Shown: positions 6,343 to 10,374 of the stretch, in pieces
Position numbering within the stretch: the stretch's first letter is position 1
Layout of the letters: every line of letters begins with the position of its first letter
Made by a program: the position numbers and the translations under genes
Source: Alcaligenaceae bacterium
GTDB lineage: Bacteria; Pseudomonadota; Gammaproteobacteria; Burkholderiales; Burkholderiaceae_B
Length of the DNA: 10,374 nucleotides
Assembly (NCBI GenBank): GCA_029265335.1
Contig: JAJUJN010000045.1
Coordinates: 1 to 10,374 of the forward strand
Direction of reading: 5' to 3'
The notes under the pieces: model-generated
What the model was told of the DNA's origin: nothing
Seen by the model: only the letters and a program-made list of their open reading frames with translations
Databases searched by the model: none

Positions 6343-7684
6343 GGAAGCGGGTGCTCGAACCCTGGAAGGTGAGCCTTACCGTGCCGATGGGGCCATTACG
6401 CTGCTTACCCACGATGATTTCGGCTGTGCCTTTGTCGGGTGTGTCGGGGTTGTACACCTCATCGCGGTAAATGAACAGAATGAGGTCGGCGTCTTGCTCG
6501 ATGGCTCCGGACTCACGCAGGTCGCTCATCACCGGCCGTTTGTTGGGCCGTTGTTCGAGGCTCCGGTTGAGCTGCGAGAGCGCCATGACAGGACAATCGA
6601 GCTCTTTGGCCAGTCCCTTGAGCGAACGGCTGATCTCGGAAATCTCGGTGGCGCGGTTCTCACCCGCGCTGGAGGCGCCCATCAGCTGGAGGTAATCGAT
6701 CACGATCAGGCCGAGCTTGCCGCACTGGCGGGCAAGCCGGCGCGCCCGGGCGCGTACTTCCATGGAGGTGAGCGCCGGGGTTTCGTCGATATAGAGCTGA
6801 GCCTCCTGCATACGCTGGATGGCGTGAGTCACACGCGGCCAGTCGTCGCCGTCGAGCTTGCCGGTGCGTAGCCGATGCTGATCGAGCAAGCCAACCGAGC
6901 CCAGCATCCGCATGGCCAACTGAGTGGCGCCCATTTCCATGGAAAACACCGCCACCGGCAGCCCTTGCTCAATGGCGACGTGTTCGCCCACGTTCATTGA
7001 AAACGCGGTCTTGCCCATGGAGGGCCGGCCGGCCACGATGATGAGGTCACCGCCCTGCATCCCCGAGGTCATTTTGTCGAGATCCACAAAACCCGTGGGC
7101 ACGCCGGTGATATCGGAGTCGCCTTCGCGATGATAGAGCTCGTCGATGCGATCCACCACCTGGGTCAACAAAGGCTGCAACGATTGAAAACCCGCCGAAC
7201 CCCGGGCGCCTTCTTCGGCAATCTGAAAGATGCGCGACTCGGCCTCGTCGAGCAATTGTCGGGTTTCTTTGCCCTGGGGGTTGAAGGCTTGCGACGAAAT
7301 ATCGTCGGCCACTGTCACCAGCTTCCGCAGCACGGCACGGTCGCGCACGATCTCGGCGTAACGACGAATATTGGCGGCCGACGGCGTATTCTGCGCCAGC
7401 GTATTGAGGTACGCGAGCCCGCCCACTTCGTCTTCCTTACCCGAAGTCTGCAGCGACTCGAACACGGTAATCACATCAGCCGGACGGGTAAGACTGATGA
7501 GCCGAGTGATGTGCTGCCAGATCAGACGATGGTCGTGACGATAGAAGTCGTTTTCCGTTACCACGTCGGCAATGCGGTCGAAGGCTGCGTTGTCGAGCAG
7601 CAGTCCACCCAGCACCGACTGCTCGGCTTCGAGCGAGTGCGGCGGAATGCGCAGGTTCTCGAGTTGCGGATCCAGAGTATCCAT
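6317..7684 (-). CDS. dnaB: Replicative DNA helicase DnaB
   Basis: This 455-residue protein is the hexameric 5'-3' replicative helicase that unwinds DNA at the fork and binds primase. Residues 1-125 are the N-terminal dimerisation domain (PHSLEAEQSVLGGLLLD, residues 15-31). A linker follows, then the RecA-like core with Walker A GRPSMGKT (219-226), catalytic Glu250 in FSMEM, Walker B LIVIDYLQL (326-334), the DNA-loop region ALSQLNRSLEQR (368-379), and the arginine-finger motif KQRNGP (427-432). No intein is present. The reading frame runs upstream to 8224 through rplI, but only the ATG at 7684 gives a normal N-terminus. It has no recognisable Shine-Dalgarno, and a terminator-like hairpin ends just 11 bases upstream of the ATG. 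The gene is last in the rpsF-priB-rpsR-rplI cluster. Confidence 0.97.
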   Translation of the reverse strand: MDTLDPQLENLRIPPHSLEAEQSVLGGLLLDNAAFDRIADVVTENDFYRHDHRLIWQHITRLISLTRPADVITVFESLQTSGKEDEVGGLAYLNTLAQNTPSAANIRRYAEIVRDRAVLRKLVTVADDISSQAFNPQGKETRQLLDEAESRIFQIAEEGARGSAGFQSLQPLLTQVVDRIDELYHREGDSDITGVPTGFVDLDKMTSGMQGGDLIIVAGRPSMGKTAFSMNVGEHVAIEQGLPVAVFSMEMGATQLAMRMLGSVGLLDQHRLRTGKLDGDDWPRVTHAIQRMQEAQLYIDETPALTSMEVRARARRLARQCGKLGLIVIDYLQLMGASSAGENRATEISEISRSLKGLAKELDCPVMALSQLNRSLEQRPNKRPVMSDLRESGAIEQDADLILFIYRDEVYNPDTPDKGTAEIIVGKQRNGPIGTVRLTFQGSSTRFLNFSATGY

Positions 7685-7694
7685 GACACCAATG

Positions 7695-7733
7695 AAGAAA
7701 AAGGGCGCTGGCCACGTGTGCGTGGCAGCGCCC
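7695..7733 (-). terminator. Intrinsic terminator or attenuator between rplI and dnaB
   Basis: Read on the minus strand, GGGCGCTGCCACG pairs with CGTGGCCAGCGCCC around a CACA loop, giving a 13-bp GC-rich stem with one bulged base. TTTTTCTT follows directly. It lies about 50 bases after the rplI stop and ends 11 bases before the dnaB ATG. It should end or reduce transcription from the ribosomal-protein cluster before dnaB. Outer flanks at 7734-7739 and 7687-7692 are also complementary and could extend the structure to the start codon. Confidence 0.8.
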
Positions 7734-7784
7734 TTGGTGAGTGCTCGAGCCCGTACAGCGGTAGCGGGTCGGGCGCGAGTACGC

Positions 7785-8240
7785 TTAGACGGTTTCGCCG
7801 ATGACCAACACGTTGACTGACACAGTGACGTCAGGGTGCAACTGTACCTCGACGGTGAACTCACCGGTTTGCTTGAACGGGCCCTCGGGCTGGCGCACCA
7901 TGACTTTTTCGACGGTGTCGAAGCCCGATTCGCGCAGGATGTTGGCGATATCGGCGTTGGTGACCGAACCGAACAGGCGACCATCGACACCCGCGCGCTG
8001 CGTGATGTGAACGGTGTGGCCTTCGAGTTTATTGCCCACCGCCTGGGCCGCGGCCAGACGCTCTTCCTGCAGCTTTTCCAGCTCGGCACGACGTGCTTCG
8101 AACTCTTCGAGCGCAGCGGCAGTGGCCCGCTTGGCCATGCGCTTGGGAATGAGGAAGTTACGGGCGTAGCCGTCGCGCACGCGAACGACTTCACCCAGAT
8201 TGCCCAGATGGGGGACTTTTTCAAGAAGAATGACTTGCAT
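7785..8240 (-). CDS. rplI: 50S ribosomal protein bL9
   Basis: This 151-residue protein is ribosomal protein L9. It has the N-terminal rRNA-binding domain [19 protein letters not shown] with the signature [13 protein letters not shown] (residues 24-36), a long charged connecting helix (about 42-75), and a C-terminal domain with [13 protein letters not shown] (87-99). The frame is open to a possible upstream start at 8258, but the ATG at 8240 matches the invariant MQVILLE start and has GGAGAA seven bases before it. It starts 21 bases after the rpsR stop. L9 binds 23S rRNA near the L1 stalk and helps reading-frame maintenance. Confidence 0.98.
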   Translation of the reverse strand: MQVILLEKVPHLGNLGEVVRVRDGYARNFLIPKRMAKRATAAALEEFEARRAELEKLQEERLAAAQAVGNKLEGHTVHITQRAGVDGRLFGSVTNADIANILRESGFDTVEKVMVRQPEGPFKQTGEFTVEVQLHPDVTVSVNVLVIGETV

Positions 8241-8261
8241 GGAAAATTCTCCGGGCAACGA

Positions 8262-8534
8262 TTACTTGTGGTTGTCGGTGTAAGGCAACAACGCGAGGAA
8301 GCGTGCGCGCTTGATTGCGGTATCGAGCTGACGCTGATAGTGCGCTTTGGTACCCGTAAGACGAGCGGGGATCATTTTGCCGCTTTCCTGGATGAAATCG
8401 CGGAGTGTGTCGATATCTTTGTAGTCGATGTACTCCACACCTGCCGCGGTAAAGCGGCAGAAGCGACGACGTTTGAACAGCGGATTCTGCTGTCCGAATC
8501 TTCTTTTGTTGTCTTTGCGACGGCGAGTAGCCAT
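8262..8534 (-). CDS. rpsR: 30S ribosomal protein bS18
   Basis: This 90-residue basic protein is S18, which binds the 30S platform as a partner of S6. The family core [19 protein letters not shown] (residues 26-44) and the C-terminal block [20 protein letters not shown] are intact. The N-terminus [13 protein letters not shown] is typically arginine-rich. AGAGG lies before the ATG, and the start is 12 bases downstream of the priB stop, consistent with one transcript and possible translational coupling. Confidence 0.98.
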   Translation of the reverse strand: MATRRRKDNKRRFGQQNPLFKRRRFCRFTAAGVEYIDYKDIDTLRDFIQESGKMIPARLTGTKAHYQRQLDTAIKRARFLALLPYTDNHK

Positions 8535-8546
8535 GATTTTGCCTCT

Positions 8547-8852
8547 TCAGAATTCGTTTCGGGGTTGGGGCTTGACCTGCTGCAAATGCAGGCGCAGCCG
8601 ACTCGAACCTTTGCGGGTGGGGGCCAGGAAGCCAAATACCTCGAGCTCACTGCCCAGGGGCTGGGCCGCCAGCTGATAGGCCAATTCGCCCATTGCCAAC
8701 GCGGTAAGCGTCATGTTGATGCGCCTCGCCTTGCCAGCTTCGATCACTTCACCGGCATGCTCAAGCTGCATTTCAATGACCGGCACACCAGCCGGGGTGT
8801 AACGCAAGGGCTGGATTTCGACCAGGGAAGCACGCAAGCCGACCTGATTCAT
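8547..8852 (-). CDS. priB: Primosomal replication protein PriB
   Basis: This 101-residue protein is a small single-OB-fold, SSB-like protein. PriB binds single-stranded DNA and PriA during restart of stalled replication forks. Recognisable features are LRYTPAGVPV (residues 16-25), the strand LEHAGEVIEAGKARRINMTLTALA, and PLGSELEVFGFLAP (65-78). Its place between rpsF and rpsR is the classic location and supports PriB over a general SSB. The ATG has only a poor AGGG just upstream and lies 45 bases after the rpsF stop. The length is normal. Confidence 0.94.
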   Translation of the reverse strand: MNQVGLRASLVEIQPLRYTPAGVPVIEMQLEHAGEVIEAGKARRINMTLTALAMGELAYQLAAQPLGSELEVFGFLAPTRKGSSRLRLHLQQVKPQPRNEF

Positions 8853-8897
8853 GCCCTGTACACCACTTGCCCCGGATCACCTGCCAAAGGCCGTGAG

Positions 8898-9278
8898 TTA
8901 TCGAGCAGCGCGCTGCTGGCCACCGTCGTCGGCTGCCGTTTTGCGGGCCTCTTCACGCTCCACCGCCTTCATCATGGGCGAAGGCGAGGTTTCTGCCTTC
9001 TTGGTGCGAACCACCAGATGGCGAAGAATCGCATCGTTGAACCGGAAGCCATGCTCGAGTTCTTCGAGCGTGCTTTGGTTACACTCGATATTGAGGCACA
9101 CGTAGTGGGCCTTCACGAGCTTCTGGATGGGATAGGCCAACTGCCGGCGACCCCAATCTTCAAGGCGATGAATGGCACCGCCCTGCCCGGTTACCAGAGA
9201 CTTGTATCGTTCGATCATGGCGGGCACCTGCTCGCTCTGATCTGGGTGTACAACAAACACCACTTCGTAATGACGCAT
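8898..9278 (-). CDS. rpsF: 30S ribosomal protein bS6
   Basis: This 126-residue protein is ribosomal S6. The start [17 protein letters not shown], the strand-turn [13 protein letters not shown] (residues 41-53) and [14 protein letters not shown] (78-91) are family hallmarks. The tail after residue 95 is charged and Ala/Lys/Gln-rich, as in many proteobacterial S6 proteins. AGGAGC lies five bases before the ATG. It is the first gene of the cluster, with a promoter about 110 bases upstream and a leader long enough to carry the S6:S18 autoregulatory structure known from several bacteria. Confidence 0.98.
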   Translation of the reverse strand: MRHYEVVFVVHPDQSEQVPAMIERYKSLVTGQGGAIHRLEDWGRRQLAYPIQKLVKAHYVCLNIECNQSTLEELEHGFRFNDAILRHLVVRTKKAETSPSPMMKAVEREEARKTAADDGGQQRAAR

Positions 9279-9386
9279 GAGAGCTCCTATGGATGAAAGC
9301 CGAGGCCGCGCGGCAAAGCCAAAAAAGCGACATCAGGCCCAGCCCGCAAGTTCATAAAGTAACCTGTCGAGCAAGAAAAGCCCTCA

Positions 9387-9415
9387 ATTATTGCCCGACT
9401 CAACCTGCACGTCAA
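9387..9415 (-). promoter_or_regulatory. Sigma70 promoter of the rpsF-priB-rpsR-rplI cluster
   Basis: On the minus strand TTGACG (9415-9410, 5 of 6 consensus) and AATAAT (9392-9387, 5 of 6) are exactly 17 bases apart. The predicted start near 9380 gives an rpsF leader of about 100 bases. A strong promoter is expected for ribosomal-protein genes, and nothing else in the spacer is as good on this strand. Confidence 0.7.
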
Positions 9416-9464
9416 GGTGCGATGTTTCCCCGGCGCAGATTTCCCACTCGGCATCGTTCAAACC

Positions 9465-9493
9465 TTGACACTGACCTACCCTTGCGCCATCGT
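9465..9493 (+). promoter_or_regulatory. Candidate promoter of the DUF2062 gene
   Basis: A perfect -35 TTGACA (9465-9470) is followed after 17 bases by CATCGT (9488-9493), which matches the -10 consensus at only three positions. Transcription would start near 9500, about 100 bases before the DUF2062 ATG. The weak -10 keeps confidence low. Confidence 0.35.
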
Positions 9494-9603
9494 GACCCGC
9501 TTTGCCACTCACGCCCCGAGCGACCCACGGGATTTTTACGGCCTCGAGCGCCCTGCCATCCTGTTCCTTCGCCTCCGGCGACTGCTCCACCACAGCCACC
9601 TCC

Positions 9604-10221
9604 ATGAAGAAGAAGTTCAAACGTCTGGTACCTACTCAGGAGAGTGTGCGTAAGAACCGCTGGTTGCGCTGGCTGGGCCCCGCCCTGCAGCAACCCAAAC
9701 TCTGGCACATGGGCAGGCGCGCCATCGCACTGGGCGTTGCGCTGGGGGTTTTCTTCGGTCTGCTTATCCCGGTGGCACAGATTCCGGCTTCAGCCGCGAT
9801 GGCGGTGCTGTTGCGCGCCAACGTGCCCATGGCCATCGCCAGCACGCTCGTCACCAACCCTGTTACCTTTGGCCCTGTTTACTACGCAGCGTACCGAGTG
9901 GGCAGCGTCTTCGTGGACGACCGGCCCGCCACCGAAGAAGAAGCCAGTCGTGCCGCTGCAGAAGCCGCCCTCGCGCTCGAAACCATCAATATCGACGGCG
10001 ACGACACCATCAGCTGGCGCGATCGCATCCACAGCGCAATCGACCGCCTCACTTCCATCGGTCGCCCCCTGATGGTGGGGCTGCTGATCCTCGCCACGAT
10101 CTGTTCGATCCTCGCGTATTTTCTGGTGTATGCCATTTGGGGCATCAACACTCGGCTCAGACGCAGAAAACGACAACGTCAATCGGCGCACGGAACTGGC
10201 GGCAGCACCCCCCGTACCTAG
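9604..10221 (+). CDS. DUF2062 domain membrane protein
   Basis: This 205-residue protein matches the DUF2062 family of small inner-membrane proteins of unknown function. The N-terminus MKKKFKRLVPTQESVRKNR is basic and cytoplasmic. Hydrophobic segments lie at about residues 40-60, 62-82 and 152-180, with the family-like GVFFGLLIPVAQIPASAA and TLVTNPVTFGPVYY between and after the first two. Residues 103-150 are polar and acidic. The C-terminus is strongly basic (RLRRRKRQRQ). The frame runs 34 codons further upstream to a TTG at 9502, but the ATG at 9604 gives the family-like MKKK start. Neither start has a clear Shine-Dalgarno. The gene is divergent from rpsF and followed by tRNA-fMet. I cannot assign a biochemical role. 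Confidence 0.85.
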   Translation: MKKKFKRLVPTQESVRKNRWLRWLGPALQQPKLWHMGRRAIALGVALGVFFGLLIPVAQIPASAAMAVLLRANVPMAIASTLVTNPVTFGPVYYAAYRVGSVFVDDRPATEEEASRAAAEAALALETINIDGDDTISWRDRIHSAIDRLTSIGRPLMVGLLILATICSILAYFLVYAIWGINTRLRRRKRQRQSAHGTGGSTPRT

Positions 10222-10249
10222 CGCCCTCACCCCCTACCCAACGCCCGAA

Positions 10250-10278
10250 TTGCAAAGATTCTGAAATACTCCTATAAT
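10250..10278 (+). promoter_or_regulatory. Sigma70 promoter of tRNA-fMet
   Basis: TTGCAA (10250-10255) and a perfect TATAAT (10273-10278) are 17 bases apart. Transcription would begin near 10285, a few bases before the mature tRNA 5' end, which suits a stable-RNA promoter with a very short leader. Confidence 0.75.
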
Positions 10279-10289
10279 TCAATTTCTGC

Positions 10290-10366
<77 letters not shown>

Positions 10367-10374
10367 AATTCTCA

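Larger units (their letters stand above)
9279..9603. other. Divergent intergenic region between rpsF and the DUF2062 gene
   Basis: These 325 bases hold two back-to-back promoters (9387-9415 minus, 9465-9493 plus), the roughly 100-base rpsF leader and the DUF2062 leader. Short open frames cross it, but none has a good start, ribosome site or recognisable product. The proximal rpsF leader contains the GC-rich complementary segment 9299-9314 followed by pyrimidine runs, a possible site for S6:S18 binding. I see no other gene or repeat. Confidence 0.6.

Noticed and set aside
7836..9296. A 486-codon plus-strand open frame opposite rpsF-priB-rpsR-rplI
   Set aside because: It is antisense to four unmistakable genes, has no recognisable domain, and long antisense frames are expected in GC-rich DNA with strong codon bias.

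Overview
The window looks like a core-chromosome segment of a moderately GC-rich betaproteobacterium, most likely Burkholderiales and probably near Alcaligenaceae. The evidence is the ribosomal cluster rpsF-priB-rpsR-rplI followed directly by dnaB, the PIN-PhoH protein beside a Bcp-type peroxiredoxin and an Mth938-like protein, and an AlaC-type aminotransferase. This placement comes from protein features and remembered gene order, not from a database search.

Layout, left to right. Positions 38-1234 (minus) hold a complete AlaC-type aminotransferase. A 295-base spacer follows, with a possible alaC promoter and a coding-like fragment that has no start codon. Positions 1530-2138 (minus) encode a six-helix HdeD-family membrane protein with a good sigma70 promoter. 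From 2284 to 6342 four plus-strand genes are packed with gaps of 27, 60 and 15 bases: an Mth938-like protein, peroxiredoxin Bcp, a PIN-PhoH ATPase with a long Ala/Lys-rich N-terminus, and an AI-2E/YdiK-family membrane protein. The last gene converges on dnaB and the two overlap by 26 bases.

From 9278 down to 6317 (minus) runs rpsF-priB-rpsR-rplI-dnaB, led by a near-consensus promoter at 9387-9415. An intrinsic terminator-like hairpin lies between rplI and dnaB, and its outer flanks could also pair across the dnaB start region. Positions 9604-10221 (plus) encode a DUF2062 membrane protein. The window ends with an initiator tRNA-fMet (10290-10366) behind a strong promoter.

Functionally the window is housekeeping: translation (S6, S18, L9, tRNA-fMet), replication (PriB, DnaB), amino-acid metabolism (AlaC), and stress or RNA metabolism (Bcp, PIN-PhoH, HdeD-like). 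I see no mobile element, CRISPR array, phage gene, toxin-antitoxin pair or defence system, and no convincing new multi-gene system. The points most worth a second look are the hairpin at the dnaB start, the histone-H1-like tail on PIN-PhoH, the missing usual resolving cysteine in Bcp, and the orphan coding-like fragment upstream of alaC.
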